Assembly (NCBI GenBank): GCA_937870755.1
Contig: CALMZV010000077.1
Location: 1-41,813 of the forward strand
From: an uncultured Methylocystaceae bacterium
GTDB taxonomy: Bacteria; Pseudomonadota; Alphaproteobacteria; Rhizobiales; Beijerinckiaceae
Direction: 5' to 3'
Length of the DNA: 41,813 nt
Each line of letters starts with the position of its first letter. The stretch's first letter is position 1. The notes beneath the pieces are model-generated. The model ran no database searches. It saw only the letters and a program-made list of their open reading frames with translations, and was not told the DNA's origin. The translations under genes were made by a program, and so were the position numbers. This document shows, piece by piece, positions 17,849-30,345 of the stretch.

Positions 17849-18298
17849 TTGCCGAAGAAGAAAGAGCCGCGATCTGGAATTCATTCCATGCCCGGCTATC
17901 TCATCCGGCGCCTGCACCAGAATTCGCAGGCCGTTTTCGATGCGCAGATGGCCGCCGCCGGTTTCGACCTCACGCCCCTGCAATACGCGGCGCTGCGGGT
18001 CGTCGCCGACCATCCGGGCCTCGATCAGGCGAGCCTCGCCAGCATCATCGCCTTCGACCGCGCGACCGTCGGCGGCGTGGTCGACCGGCTGGAGGCCAAG
18101 GGTCTGTTGCGCCGCGAAATCCGCCGCACCGACCGCCGCGCGCGATATCTGCACGTGGAGCCTGCGGGCCTCGCCAGGCTCGACGCCGTCACGCCGCTGG
18201 TGCGCGGCGTTCAGGACAAGACGCTCGCCGCACTCGACGCCAACGAGCGCGCGACGCTGGTGGCGCTCATATCGAAGGCGCTGAAGCTCGAAGCCTGA
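17849..18298 (+). CDS. MarR-family transcriptional regulator of the gentisate operon
   Basis: This is a winged-helix MarR-type regulator of 149 residues if translation starts at the TTG at 17849. That start has GAGGAA five bases upstream and gives normal family length. An ATG at 17756 would fall within the operator/promoter and leave almost no leader; an ATG at 17888 has a poor ribosome-binding site. The helix-turn-helix and wing lie at about residues 55-110, with LAS-IIAFDRATVGGVVDRLEAKGLLRR and RRTDRRARY. Divergence from the dioxygenase suggests control of it with a phenolic acid as ligand; that is inference. Confidence 0.87.
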   Translation: MPKKKEPRSGIHSMPGYLIRRLHQNSQAVFDAQMAAAGFDLTPLQYAALRVVADHPGLDQASLASIIAFDRATVGGVVDRLEAKGLLRREIRRTDRRARYLHVEPAGLARLDAVTPLVRGVQDKTLAALDANERATLVALISKALKLEA

Positions 18299-18307
18299 GC
18301 GCGCGAT

Positions 18308-19711
18308 TCAGCACTCGGGCAGGTTGACGGCCAGCCCTCCGGTCGAGGTCTCCTTGTATTTGAGGCTCATGTCGAGCCCTGTCTGCCGCATCGTCTCGAT
18401 GCAATTGTCCAGCGGCATGAAATGGCGGCCATCGCCACGCAGGGCCAGGCTCGCGGCGGAAACGGCCTTGATGGCGCCCATGCCGTTGCGTTCGATGCAG
18501 GGCACCTGCACCAGGCCGTTCGCCGGGTCGCATGTCATGCCCAGATGGTGCTCGAGGGCGATTTCGGCGGCGTTCTCGACCTGCTCATTGGCGCCGCCAA
18601 GCACGGCGCACAGGCCTGCCGCCGCCATGGCCGAGGCCGAACCGACTTCTCCCTGACAGCCGACTTCCGCTCCGGATATCGACGCGTTGTGTTTGATGAG
18701 GCCCCCCACGGCGGCGGCCGTCAGAAGAAAAGTGCGAATGCCCGCCTCGCTGGCGCCGATGCAATGGTCCCGGTAGTAACGAATGACGGCCGGCACGACG
18801 CCGGCGGCGCCGTTCGTCGGCGCCGTGACGACCCGCCCGCCGGCTGCGTTTTCTTCGTTCACGGCCATCGCATAGACCGCGATCCAGTCGTTCACGACAT
18901 GGGGTTGCTGGCTGTTTGCGCCACGCTCCTTCAGCAATTGCCGATGGATTTCCGGCGCGCGCCGTCGCACCTGCAGCCCGCCGGGCAACACGCCGTCCTT
19001 TCGCAGGCCGCGCGCGATGCAGGAATCCATCGCCGCCCAGAGCCCATCCAGTCGCGCGTCGAGATCGCTCGCGCCCGCCGCGATCTCGTTGGCCCGCTTC
19101 ATTTCCGCGATCCGCAGCCCGGAGCTTCGGCCCATGGCGAGCATCTCCATGGCCGTTCCGAAGGGGTAGGGAAGTCCCAGCCGTTGCTGTTGAACGGGGC
19201 GCGCGCCGCGCCGGCGTTCCGACTCGAGCTCCTCGGCCGACAGCACGAAACCGCCGCCGATCGAGAAATAGGTTCTCGACAGGAACACCGCGCCATCCGG
19301 CGTGGCGGCGCTGAGAACGAGGCCGTTGGGATGTGCGGCCAGCGGTGGGCCGTAGTCGAAATGGATATCGCGCTCGGGATGGAAGGCGAGCCTCGGAAGA
19401 CCGGGAAGTTCGATGCCGCCGTTTTGCAGAAGCTGCGCTTCCGCGGCCTCGGCCTCGTCCGGTTCGACGCTATCGGGCGAGAAACCCAGCAATCCCAGCG
19501 CCACCGCGCGGTCCGTCTTGTGGCCGCGCCCGGTGAAGGCGAGAGAGCCGTGCAGCGACGCCTTCACGGAAAGGCCCGCTGGCGCAGGGCGCGCCGCGCC
19601 GGCGTCGCGCAATTCGGCGAGGAACCGCGCGGCGGCGATCATCGGCCCGATCGTGTGCGACGACGAGGGGCCGACGCCGATCTTGAAGATATCGAAAGTC
19701 GACAGGAACAT
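18308..19711 (-). CDS. sdaA: L-serine ammonia-lyase (serine dehydratase)
   Basis: This 467-residue one-chain iron-sulfur serine dehydratase converts L-serine to pyruvate and ammonia. It has the N-terminal [10 protein letters not shown] motif (14-23), the beta domain, and the C-terminal catalytic domain with [19 protein letters not shown] and [18 protein letters not shown], which supply the cluster cysteines. It is the last gene of the run glyA-gcvT-gcvH-gcvP-sdaA, 37 bases after gcvP. In that context it would finish glycine catabolism by turning SHMT-made serine into pyruvate. It converges with the MarR gene nine bases away. Confidence 0.95.
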   Translation of the reverse strand: MFLSTFDIFKIGVGPSSSHTIGPMIAAARFLAELRDAGAARPAPAGLSVKASLHGSLAFTGRGHKTDRAVALGLLGFSPDSVEPDEAEAAEAQLLQNGGIELPGLPRLAFHPERDIHFDYGPPLAAHPNGLVLSAATPDGAVFLSRTYFSIGGGFVLSAEELESERRRGARPVQQQRLGLPYPFGTAMEMLAMGRSSGLRIAEMKRANEIAAGASDLDARLDGLWAAMDSCIARGLRKDGVLPGGLQVRRRAPEIHRQLLKERGANSQQPHVVNDWIAVYAMAVNEENAAGGRVVTAPTNGAAGVVPAVIRYYRDHCIGASEAGIRTFLLTAAAVGGLIKHNASISGAEVGCQGEVGSASAMAAAGLCAVLGGANEQVENAAEIALEHHLGMTCDPANGLVQVPCIERNGMGAIKAVSAASLALRGDGRHFMPLDNCIETMRQTGLDMSLKYKETSTGGLAVNLPEC

Positions 19712-19748
19712 CGCTGCCTCCGTCAAACGGCGCGGCGGAGCATGCGCG

Positions 19749-22598
<2,850 letters not shown>

Positions 22599-22610
22599 GA
22601 TCGTGCTCCG

Positions 22611-22973
22611 TCAGCCAACGAGCTTGTCGTAGGCGTCCTTGTCGAGAAGGCGCGCCACGGCGTTCGGATCGGCGAGTTTCAGCCGGAAGAACCAGCCCTG
22701 TCCTTCGGGATCTGCATTGACGAGCGAAGGATCGCCGCTGATCGCATCGTTCACCGCGACGATTTCGCCGTCGAGCGGGCAATAGACCTCGGAGGCGGCC
22801 TTCACCGACTCGACGGTGGCGGCCGCGTCGCCCCGGCCGAGAACGGCGCCGATCTTCGGCAGTTCCACGAACACGAGATCGCCAAGCTGCTCAACCGCGT
22901 GCTGCGTAATCCCCACCGTCGCGACTTCGTCCTGCACGCGCAGCCATTCGTGATCCTCGGTGAATTTCAACAT
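22611..22973 (-). CDS. gcvH: Glycine cleavage system H protein
   Basis: GcvH is the lipoyl carrier of the glycine cleavage system. The 120-residue protein has the lipoylation motif [10 protein letters not shown] with K58 as the modified residue, and the typical start [10 protein letters not shown]. It lies 13 bases after gcvT and 12 before gcvP. No lipoate synthesis or attachment gene is nearby, so modification must rely on enzymes encoded elsewhere. GcvL is probably shared with other complexes and is not encoded here. Confidence 0.97.
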   Translation of the reverse strand: MLKFTEDHEWLRVQDEVATVGITQHAVEQLGDLVFVELPKIGAVLGRGDAAATVESVKAASEVYCPLDGEIVAVNDAISGDPSLVNADPEGQGWFFRLKLADPNAVARLLDKDAYDKLVG

Positions 22974-22986
22974 GACTTTTCCCTTC

Positions 22987-24129
22987 TCAAGTCCGCTTGT
23001 AGCCTGGCGTGATGAACGGCATGCCCGCCACTCTGACCGGAATGCGGCCGCCCCGCAGGTCCGCGAACAGGCGCGTTCCGCTGGCTGCGTGGCTCGTGGG
23101 CGCGTAGCCCATGGCGACAGGCGCTCCCGTGGTGGGCCCGAAACCGCCTGACGACACCGCGCCGATGGCCTGGGACGAGATTTCGGTTTCAAACAGCTGC
23201 GCGCCAGCGCGCACCGGCGCGCGCCCCTCCGGCAGGAGACCGACGCGCCGGCGTCCCGCGCCTTCGGCCATTTGCTTCAGGATGGGGCCGGCGCCCGGAA
23301 AGCCGCCGGCCCGGGCGCCCCCCGTCCGCCGCGCTTTCTGCACCGCCCATTCGAGACCGGCTTCGACGGGCGTTGTCGCCACGGTGATGTCGGCGCCGTA
23401 CAGGCACAGTCCCGCCTCCAGCCGCAAGCTGTCGCGCGCCCCCAGACCGATCGGATGGACCCGCCCGTCCGCCAGCAGCGCCTCGGCCAGATCAACGGCG
23501 CGGCTCGCCGGAACGGAGATTTCGTATCCGTCCTCCCCGGTGTAACCCGACCGCGAGACGACGCAGTCGACGCCGATCAGCCGGACCTCGGCCACGTCCA
23601 TGAACGCCATGTCCGCGACGGATGGGACGAGGGCCGCCAGCGCCGCCTCGGCCTGCGGGCCTTGCAACGCCATGAGCGCGCGGTCGCTCCACTCGTCCAC
23701 CTCACAGTCGTCCGCAAGGCCCTCTCGGATATGCGCGATGTCCAGGGCCTTGCAGGCGGCGTTCACGACAATGAAGAAATGGTCCCCCCGATTGGCGAAC
23801 ATCAGGTCGTCGAGAATGCCGCCGGCGTCGTTCGTGAGGAGCCCGTAGCGCTGGCGACCGGGCTTGAGGCCCAGCACGTCGACCGGCATGAGGCGCTCGA
23901 GCGCCAAAGCGGCGTCTTCCATCCGCCCCGAGCGCGGCCGCAGACGGATCTGGCCCATATGGCTGACGTCGAACAGGCCGGCGTGGGCGCGCGTGTGAAG
24001 GTGCTCCTTCATCACGCCCTCGGGGAATTGCACCGGCATCTCGTAACCGGCGAACGGAACCATCTTGCCGCCGAGGCGGACTTTGAGCGCCGTCAGAGGC
24101 GTCTTCAGCAGCGCTTCGGGCGCGTTCAT
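22987..24129 (-). CDS. gcvT: Aminomethyltransferase, glycine cleavage T protein
   Basis: GcvT transfers the one-carbon unit from aminomethyl-lipoyl GcvH to tetrahydrofolate and releases ammonia. The 380-residue protein shows [22 protein letters not shown] near the N-terminus, [25 protein letters not shown] and the [17 protein letters not shown] block that forms the folate site. The ATG at 24129 has GGAGGAGA just upstream. Only 26 bases separate it from the glyA stop, so there is no room for a glycine riboswitch at this junction. Confidence 0.96.
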   Translation of the reverse strand: MNAPEALLKTPLTALKVRLGGKMVPFAGYEMPVQFPEGVMKEHLHTRAHAGLFDVSHMGQIRLRPRSGRMEDAALALERLMPVDVLGLKPGRQRYGLLTNDAGGILDDLMFANRGDHFFIVVNAACKALDIAHIREGLADDCEVDEWSDRALMALQGPQAEAALAALVPSVADMAFMDVAEVRLIGVDCVVSRSGYTGEDGYEISVPASRAVDLAEALLADGRVHPIGLGARDSLRLEAGLCLYGADITVATTPVEAGLEWAVQKARRTGGARAGGFPGAGPILKQMAEGAGRRRVGLLPEGRAPVRAGAQLFETEISSQAIGAVSSGGFGPTTGAPVAMGYAPTSHAASGTRLFADLRGGRIPVRVAGMPFITPGYKRT

Positions 24130-24155
24130 GGTCGTCTCCTCCCTCGACGGCGATC

Positions 24156-25418
24156 TCATTGATAGACGGGGAAGCGCCGGCACAGGGCGCCGACGCGCAG
24201 GCGCACGCCATGCTCGACCGTCCGATCGCCTTGCGGATTTCCACGCAGAGCGGACAGAACGTCGCCGATCATGTCGCCGATCTCGGCGAACTCGGCGGGT
24301 CCGAACCCCCGCGTGCAGCCGGCGGCGGCGCCCAGCCGAATTCCCGACGTGACGGTCGGCTTTTCCGGATCGTTCGGAACGCCGTTCTTGTTGCAGGTGA
24401 TTCCGGCGCGCTCGAGCGCCTGCGCGGCCGCATCTCCCTTGACGCCGAGCGGCCGCAGATCGACGAGCATCAGGTGATTGTCCGTTCCGCCCGAAACGAT
24501 GGCCGCGCCGCGCCGCACGAGCACGTCGGCCAAGGTGCGCGCGCTCTCGACGACGGAGCCGATATAGGTCTTGAAATCCGGTTCGAGCGCTTCTGCGAAG
24601 GCGACCGCCTTGGCGGCGATGACATGCATGAGAGGCCCGCCTTGCAGGCCGGGAAACACCGCCGAGTTGATCTTCTTGGCGATCTCGGCGTCATTGGTCA
24701 GGATGAGGCCGCCACGCGGCCCGCGCAGCGTCTTGTGCGTCGTCGAGGTCACGACATGCGCATGGGGCGCCGGGCTTGGATGATGGCCCGTGGCGACGAG
24801 GCCCGCGATGTGCGCCATATCGACCATCAGCAAAGCCCCGACGCGGTCGGCGATCGCGCGGAAGCGCGCGAAATCGATCACACGCGAATAGGCGGAGGCG
24901 CCGGCGATGATGAGTTTCGGCTTGTTCGCGAGCGCCGTCCGCTCGACGGCCTCGTAGTCGATCAAACCGCCCGGCGTGAGCCCGTAACCGAACGCGTTGA
25001 ACCATTTTCCGGAAAGGGCCGGCCGCGCGCCATGCGTCAGGTGTCCGCCCGCATCGAGCGACATGCCCAGTATGGCGTCGCCTGGATTGAGCAGGGCGAG
25101 CATGACGGCGCCGTTGGCCTGCGCCCCCGAATGGGGCTGCACATTGGCGAACGACACCCCGAACAACTCCTTGACGCGATCGATCGCCAGTTGCTCCACA
25201 ACGTCGACATGTTCGCAGCCGCCGTAGTAGCGCCTGCCGGGATATCCTTCGGCGTATTTGTTGGTCAGCGCTGTGCCTTGAGCGCACATCACCCTCGGGC
25301 TCGCGTGATTTTCGGAGGCGATCAGCTCGATGCTGTCCTCCTGACGGCGGCGCTCGGCTTTGATCGCCTTCCACAATGCCGGGTCGAACGAAGCGATATC
25401 CGATTGGTTCTTGAACAT
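24156..25418 (-). CDS. glyA: Serine hydroxymethyltransferase
   Basis: GlyA interconverts glycine plus methylene-tetrahydrofolate and serine. The 420-residue PLP enzyme shows [28 protein letters not shown] and the PLP lysine K229 in [14 protein letters not shown]. It lies between the hippurate-hydrolase-like gene and gcvT, so it can use the methylene-THF made by GcvTHP to build serine from a second glycine. An ATG three codons upstream (25427) is an alternative start. A cell normally also has a housekeeping glyA; whether this one is a second copy cannot be seen here. Confidence 0.95.
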   Translation of the reverse strand: MFKNQSDIASFDPALWKAIKAERRRQEDSIELIASENHASPRVMCAQGTALTNKYAEGYPGRRYYGGCEHVDVVEQLAIDRVKELFGVSFANVQPHSGAQANGAVMLALLNPGDAILGMSLDAGGHLTHGARPALSGKWFNAFGYGLTPGGLIDYEAVERTALANKPKLIIAGASAYSRVIDFARFRAIADRVGALLMVDMAHIAGLVATGHHPSPAPHAHVVTSTTHKTLRGPRGGLILTNDAEIAKKINSAVFPGLQGGPLMHVIAAKAVAFAEALEPDFKTYIGSVVESARTLADVLVRRGAAIVSGGTDNHLMLVDLRPLGVKGDAAAQALERAGITCNKNGVPNDPEKPTVTSGIRLGAAAGCTRGFGPAEFAEIGDMIGDVLSALRGNPQGDRTVEHGVRLRVGALCRRFPVYQ

Positions 25419-25446
25419 GGCGGGCATCCTGTCGGCATGATGAACT

Positions 25447-26604
25447 TCAGGCGGCTGCGCGGACTTCCGCGATGCGCGCCAGAAGCGACGCGCCGATCGG
25501 CGCGACGTCGTCGTTGAAATCGAACCGGGGATTGTGCAGGCTCGGCCCGTCGCCCTGCCCAAGAAGCAGGTAGGCGCCGGGCGCAGCCTTCAGCATGTCG
25601 GCGAAATCCTCGCTGCCGCTCAGCGGGTCCGTGTCGAACTGCGTCAACGCCGGTCCGACGAGATCGCGCGCAATCTCCATCGCGGCCAACGCCTGCGTTT
25701 CGCTGTTGTTCAGCACGCTGAAGCGCGCGTCGATGTTCACGCGCGCCCGCGCGCCGAAGCCGTCGGCGATGGCGTGCGCCAAAGACGTCATGCGCTCGGC
25801 GACCAGCGCGCGCACATGATCGTCGAAAGTTCGGATCGTGCCGCAAAGGCGGGCGGAATCGGGAATGACGTTGAATGCCGAGCCGGCATGAATTTGCGTG
25901 ATGGACACGATCGCGGCTCTCAGCGGATCGACGTTGCGGCTGACGATCGTTTGCAACGCCTGGGCGATGTTCACGGCCGCGACCACCGGGTCGACGGCGA
26001 CATGCGGTTGCGCGCCGTGAGCGCCCCTGCCGAGAATCTCGATTTCGAAATTGTCCGCCGCCGCCATGGCGACGCCCATCTTCAGGCTGATGCGGCCGAC
26101 GGGCGCGCCGGGCCAGGTGTGAAGGGCATAGATTTCGTCGCAGGGAAATTTCTGAAACAGTCCGTCGGCAAGCATGCGCACGGCGCCGCCGAGACCTTCT
26201 TCGGCCGGCTGGAAAATCAGGATCGCCTCGCCGGGAAAGCGTCGGGTCTCGGCAAGATACTTCCCCGCGCCGAGCAGCATCGTCGTGTGGCCGTCGTGCC
26301 CGCAGCCGTGAAAGACGTTCGGCCGCGCGGAGGCGTGCGCAAGGCCGGTCGCCTCCGTCATCGGCAACGCATCCATGTCGGCGCGAAGGCCGATTGTGCG
26401 TCCCCGTCCGTCGCCCCGGATGACCCCGACGACGCCTGTCTGGCCGATCCCGCGATGGACCTCGACCCCCCAGCCGGCGAGCAGATCCGCAACAAGCGCG
26501 GATGTGCGCTCCTCCTGGAAGCCAAGCTCCGGATGAGCGTGGATGTCGCGGCGAATTCTCGTCAATTCATCCGAGAACGCGACGATTTCCGGAACGAGTT
26601 TCAT
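25447..26604 (-). CDS. hipO: M20D amidohydrolase, probable hippurate hydrolase
   Basis: This 385-residue metallopeptidase belongs to the family of hippuricases and N-acyl or IAA-amino-acid hydrolases. Metal-site residues are visible: C101 and H103 in HGCGHDGH, E135/E136 in [10 protein letters not shown]162 in ALHTWPG and H357 in SLHNPRF. The family splits an aromatic acyl group from an amino acid. The neighbours decide the call: benzoate degradation upstream and glycine degradation downstream, just the two products of hippurate hydrolysis. Gaps are 28 bases to glyA and 60 from the MHS transporter. Other N-acylglycines or N-acyl amino acids remain possible. Confidence 0.78.
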   Translation of the reverse strand: MKLVPEIVAFSDELTRIRRDIHAHPELGFQEERTSALVADLLAGWGVEVHRGIGQTGVVGVIRGDGRGRTIGLRADMDALPMTEATGLAHASARPNVFHGCGHDGHTTMLLGAGKYLAETRRFPGEAILIFQPAEEGLGGAVRMLADGLFQKFPCDEIYALHTWPGAPVGRISLKMGVAMAAADNFEIEILGRGAHGAQPHVAVDPVVAAVNIAQALQTIVSRNVDPLRAAIVSITQIHAGSAFNVIPDSARLCGTIRTFDDHVRALVAERMTSLAHAIADGFGARARVNIDARFSVLNNSETQALAAMEIARDLVGPALTQFDTDPLSGSEDFADMLKAAPGAYLLLGQGDGPSLHNPRFDFNDDVAPIGASLLARIAEVRAAA

Positions 26605-26664
26605 CGCTTGTCCTTTCGCCGGGCGTCGACGCGAGGGCGATCCGCCCCCGCGTCGTCTCTATTG

Positions 26665-27960
26665 TCAGGTCAATACGGTGCGCGCGGTTTCCGGCGTTCC
26701 GCGCAGCGCCAGCAACGTGGCCGCGCAACACGCCATGACATACCAGGCCGGCGCGATCGGACTGCCGGTGGCGGCGATCAGCCATGTCACGATGAACTGG
26801 CCAAACCCGCCGAAGATCGCCACACCCAGCGCATAGACGACGGACATGCCGGTTGCGCGAACCTCGACCGGAAAGACCTCGGCAAGGCTGATGATGACCG
26901 GCGCGCCGCCGCTCGCGTTGAGCGCGCCGAGGAAGACGACCACGGCGAGCAGGGTCGACAGCGTCGGCGCGGCGTTGAGCAGAAGGAAGGCCGGATAGAT
27001 GGTGAGCGCGATCAAGAGATAGGAGATCGCAATGACCGGCCTCCGGCCAAACCTGTCCGACAGCCGTCCGGCGATCGGCGCCGCGACGAGCGTGACGGCT
27101 CCCGCCGTAATGCCTGCGAACAGTGCGGTGGTCGGCGCCATGCCGAGCTGGCGGATGGCGTAGGTCGACATGTAGAGAACGATCACCGCGTTCGCCGCCG
27201 TGCCGCCGATGATCAACGCCACGCCCACGAGAATCTTGCTCCAGTGCCGGCCGAACGCCTCGGAGAGCGAGCTGACGTTCTTCGTGCGCGTGTCGCTTTC
27301 GTTGGCGTGGGTCTCCCTGAGAGCGCGGCGCAACCACAGGCCGATCGGGACGATCAGAATTCCCAGGATGAACGGAACGCGCCAACCCCACGCCTTCACG
27401 TCTTCCGGCGACAAGGTGGTGTTGATCGTCCAGGCGATCCCGGCGGCCGTCAGCACGGCCGCGCCTTGACTGGCAAGCTGCCAGCTTCCGAAGAACCCGC
27501 GCTCGGCCGGCGGCGCGTATTCCGCCAGCAGCGTTGTCGAGGCGCCGACTTCCCCGCCCGCCGAAAAGCCCTGGATGAGACGTCCGAGCACCACCAGCAA
27601 CGGGGCCGCAAAACCGATCTGCGCGTAGGTCGGAGCCAGACCGATCATGGCCGTGCCGAGCGCCATCAGGAACAACGTCAGGACTGTCGCCGCCTTTCGC
27701 CCCTTGCGGTCGGCGAACGAGCCGAGCACCAGGCCGCCCAGCGGGCGCAGGAAGAAGCCGACGCCGTAGGTCGCCAGGGACAGCAGCAGCTGCACAGTCG
27801 GGTCCTGCGACGGGAAGAACAGCGCGCCGATGACGCCGGCGAAGAAACTGTAGATGACGAAGTCGTAGAATTCGAGCGCGTTGCCGATTGTGCAGGCCGC
27901 GATCAGGCGCGTGCGCCCCATGGCCGGGACAGCGCCCGCCGTTGCTGAAGTGATCGTCAT
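26665..27960 (-). CDS. MHS-family MFS transporter, candidate hippurate or benzoate importer
   Basis: This 431-residue protein has about 12 membrane segments. It shows the metabolite:H+ symporter signatures GNALEFYDFVIYSFFAGVIG at the first helix and FLRPLGGLVLGSFADRKGRK at the loop between helices 2 and 3. MHS carriers import organic acids with protons. Its gene comes directly before the hippurate-hydrolase-like gene, so hippurate or benzoate is the likely cargo, by inference. The ATG at 27960 has GGAGGGGAG just upstream; another ATG ten codons earlier (27990) lacks this. Confidence 0.85.
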   Translation of the reverse strand: MTITSATAGAVPAMGRTRLIAACTIGNALEFYDFVIYSFFAGVIGALFFPSQDPTVQLLLSLATYGVGFFLRPLGGLVLGSFADRKGRKAATVLTLFLMALGTAMIGLAPTYAQIGFAAPLLVVLGRLIQGFSAGGEVGASTTLLAEYAPPAERGFFGSWQLASQGAAVLTAAGIAWTINTTLSPEDVKAWGWRVPFILGILIVPIGLWLRRALRETHANESDTRTKNVSSLSEAFGRHWSKILVGVALIIGGTAANAVIVLYMSTYAIRQLGMAPTTALFAGITAGAVTLVAAPIAGRLSDRFGRRPVIAISYLLIALTIYPAFLLLNAAPTLSTLLAVVVFLGALNASGGAPVIISLAEVFPVEVRATGMSVVYALGVAIFGGFGQFIVTWLIAATGSPIAPAWYVMACCAATLLALRGTPETARTVLT

Positions 27961-27980
27961 GGTTCTCCCCTCCTGGCCGC

Positions 27981-27998
27981 CGCCGCTCATCTGCGGCG
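27981..27998. repeat. Perfect 6-bp inverted repeat upstream of the MHS transporter gene
   Basis: CGCCGC and GCGGCG flank a six-base TCATCT loop, in the 76-bp gap between the pcaD stop and the MHS transporter start. In the leftward transcript it would form a hairpin about 20 bases before the start codon. There is no T-run, so a terminator is not indicated. It may stabilise a processed mRNA end or mean nothing. Confidence 0.25.
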
Positions 27999-28036
27999 TC
28001 GATCATGCTGCGTGTGGTGGTCTCGCCGACGCGCCG

Positions 28037-28861
28037 TCATCGGTTGGCGGCTACGTTTCGGCCGGCGCGGGCCCGCTCCGTCGCATTCACGAACGCGCGC
28101 AGGATTTCGGTGGTTTCCGAAGGTCGTTCGACCGCCAGAAGGTGGGCCGCCGGCGACAGCGTCGACAGTTGCGCGCCACGGACGCCATCGCGGATTTCCT
28201 GCGCCATGGTCGGGGGCGTCGCGGGATCTTCGTGGCCGGCGATGATCGTGGTCGGCGCGGCGACGCCGCCGAGGCTCGACCGCAGGTCCATGCGCGCGAT
28301 CGCCTCGCACGCCGCTGCGTAGCCTTCCCGGTCGAGAGCGCGGAACTCGTCGGCGACCGCTTGCACGGTCGCGGCGCAACCGTGTCGAAAGCCGGCCGTG
28401 AACCAGCGCTCGAGCGTCGCATCGAGAATGGCTTGCGGCCCCTCGCGCCGCACGAGCGCCGCGCGTTCTTCCCATGCCGCCCGCGGCGGCATGAAGGCGG
28501 ATGTCGCCATCAGCGTCAGCGAGCGAAGCCGTTCCGGATGCCGGATCGCGAAGGACTGGCCCGTCATGCCGCCCAGCGACAATCCGGCGAAATGCGCCGT
28601 CTCGACGCCGAGATTATCGAGGATCGCGGCGGCGTCGTCGGCCAGGTCCGCGATCTCGTAGCCGGCGGCCGCGACCGTCGAGCGTCCGTGGCCGCGCGTG
28701 TCGTAGCGAATGCAGCGAAACTCCGCCGAGAGTTCCGCCACCACGGCGTCCCACATGCGGTGCGTCGTTCCAAGCGAGTTGGAGAACAGGAGCGGTGGCG
28801 AGTGCGGCGACCCCGCTTCGCTGACGAACAGCGTGACGGCGCGCGTCTGGACGTAGGGCAT
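28037..28861 (-). CDS. pcaD: 3-oxoadipate enol-lactonase
   Basis: PcaD hydrolyses 3-oxoadipate enol-lactone, the CatC product after muconolactone isomerisation, to 3-oxoadipate. The 274-residue alpha/beta hydrolase has the nucleophile S95 in GLSLGG, YDTRGHGRS near 53-61, an acid region IAGHEDPATPP and the catalytic histidine in AAHLLAVERP. It lies three bases after livF and so belongs to the transporter operon rather than with catBC. It supplies the one catechol-branch step missing from the cat-ben operon. Confidence 0.9.
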   Translation of the reverse strand: MPYVQTRAVTLFVSEAGSPHSPPLLFSNSLGTTHRMWDAVVAELSAEFRCIRYDTRGHGRSTVAAAGYEIADLADDAAAILDNLGVETAHFAGLSLGGMTGQSFAIRHPERLRSLTLMATSAFMPPRAAWEERAALVRREGPQAILDATLERWFTAGFRHGCAATVQAVADEFRALDREGYAAACEAIARMDLRSSLGGVAAPTTIIAGHEDPATPPTMAQEIRDGVRGAQLSTLSPAAHLLAVERPSETTEILRAFVNATERARAGRNVAANR

Positions 28862-28864
28862 GGC

Positions 28865-29575
28865 TCAGACGCCCAGGTGCTTGTCGAGGATCGACGGATC
28901 GGCGTTCAACTCGGCCGGCGTTCCGTCGAAAGCGATTTCGCCCCTCGACATGACGACCATCCGGTCGGCGACGTTGGCGAGCGATCGATGGTCCTTGTCG
29001 ACCACGATGGTCGCGATCCCTTCGCCGCGAATGATTTCGAGCGTCTTCCAGATCTCCCTGGCGATCATCGGGGCGAGGCCCTCGGTCGCCTCGTCGAGAA
29101 GGATGAGATCCGGATTGGTCATCAGCGCGCGGCCGATCGACAGCATCTGCTGCTCGCCGCCGGAGAGTTGATGCCCGCCGTTGCCGCGGCGCTGGAGAAG
29201 CCGCGGAAACACCTCGAACACCCGCTCGAGCGTCCAGCGGCGGCCGCCGGACCGTCCGGCGCGCGCCGACATCACGAGATTTTCGACGACCGACAGCGAG
29301 CCGAACACGCCTCGGCCTTCCGGCACATAGGCGAGACCTTTGCGGGCGATGTCCTCCGGCTTCGCGCTCAGCGTGCACGCGCCCGCGAAGCGGACCTCGC
29401 CGCGCCGGTCTTCCAGAAGCCCGACGATGCTTTTCAGCAGCGTCGTCTTGCCCATGCCATTGCGGCCGATCAGCGCGATCTGCTCGCCGGCGTTCACGGT
29501 CAGGCTGAGGCCATGCAACGCCTGGCTGGCGCCGTAAAAACTCCTGAGATCGCTGATCTTCAACAGCGGGGTCAT
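28865..29575 (-). CDS. livF: ABC transporter ATP-binding protein, LivF type
   Basis: This 236-residue ATPase of the branched-chain-amino-acid-type (HAAT) importer has Walker A LIGRNGMGKTT, signature LSGGEQQM and Walker B LILLDEATEGLAP. It is the shorter of the two Liv ATPases and lacks the extended C-terminus of LivG. The start overlaps the livG stop (ATGA). The operon also holds pcaD and has a CatM/BenM-type box at its promoter, so an aromatic acid cargo is more likely than leucine. Confidence 0.92.
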   Translation of the reverse strand: MTPLLKISDLRSFYGASQALHGLSLTVNAGEQIALIGRNGMGKTTLLKSIVGLLEDRRGEVRFAGACTLSAKPEDIARKGLAYVPEGRGVFGSLSVVENLVMSARAGRSGGRRWTLERVFEVFPRLLQRRGNGGHQLSGGEQQMLSIGRALMTNPDLILLDEATEGLAPMIAREIWKTLEIIRGEGIATIVVDKDHRSLANVADRMVVMSRGEIAFDGTPAELNADPSILDKHLGV

Positions 29576-30345
29576 GCCGCTTCTCCCTCTGCCGCCGCAT
29601 GGTCGTGCCCGAGATACGCCGCGCGCACGGCGGGGTGGCTGCGGACATATTCGGGCGAGCCCGATGCGATCGTCTGTCCGTCCGCCATCACCGTCAGGCG
29701 ATCGGCCAGCGCAAAGACCGCGTCCATGTCGTGTTCGACGAGCAGAACCGCGCGTCCGTCCTTGAGACCGCGGATGAGGGCGATCATGCGCTGCGCTTCG
29801 GCGTGGCCCATGCCCGCAAGCGGTTCGTCGAGCAGGATCACCCGCGGCTCTGTCGCCAGCACCATGGCGATCTCGAGCTGGCGCTGCTCGCCGTGACTCA
29901 TGAACCGGGCGACCGTGTCGAAGCAGTGCGTCAGCCCCGCCGCCTCGATCGCCGCCTCGGCGCGGGCGTTGACGTTGCCGTCGCGGCTGGCGGCGCCGAA
30001 CAGTCGCAGCGGGCGCCCGCCATGAGCCTGCGCGGCGAGACGCACGTTCTCGAACACGGTCGCGTTCTGGAAGATCGTCGTCTTCTGGTAGGAGCGCCCG
30101 ACGCCCGCCATCGCGCGGCGGTTGGGCGCCAGCGCGGTAATGTCGTTCTCGCCCATCATCACGGCGCCGCAGGTGACGCAGACGTCGCCCGACAGCAGAT
30201 TGATCAGCGTCGATTTGCCGGCGCCGTTGGGGCCGATGACGGCGTGCACCTCGTCGCGATGGACGTCGATCGAGACGCCGGACACCGCTCTGAGACCGCC
30301 ATATTGCTTTCCGAGAGCCGTCGCCTTGAGGAGAATCTCAGACAT
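29572..30345 (-). CDS. livG: ABC transporter ATP-binding protein, LivG type
   Basis: This 257-residue ATPase has Walker A VIGPNGAGKSTLIN, an LivG-type insertion between Walker A and the signature, a signature degenerate at the usual LSGG (here MSHGEQRQLEIA), and Walker B VILLDEPLAGMG. The C-terminal VRSHPAVRAAYLG tail is typical of LivG. The serine-histidine in place of SGG is common in this subfamily and need not abolish function. It overlaps the livM stop by eight bases. Confidence 0.92.
   Translation of the reverse strand: MSEILLKATALGKQYGGLRAVSGVSIDVHRDEVHAVIGPNGAGKSTLINLLSGDVCVTCGAVMMGENDITALAPNRRAMAGVGRSYQKTTIFQNATVFENVRLAAQAHGGRPLRLFGAASRDGNVNARAEAAIEAAGLTHCFDTVARFMSHGEQRQLEIAMVLATEPRVILLDEPLAGMGHAEAQRMIALIRGLKDGRAVLLVEHDMDAVFALADRLTVMADGQTIASGSPEYVRSHPAVRAAYLGHDHAAAEGEAA

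Noticed and set aside
24130-24155. Glycine riboswitch upstream of gcvT
   Set aside because: The gap to the glyA stop is 26 bases and shows no aptamer-like structure; gaps before hipO and the MHS transporter also show nothing convincing by eye.
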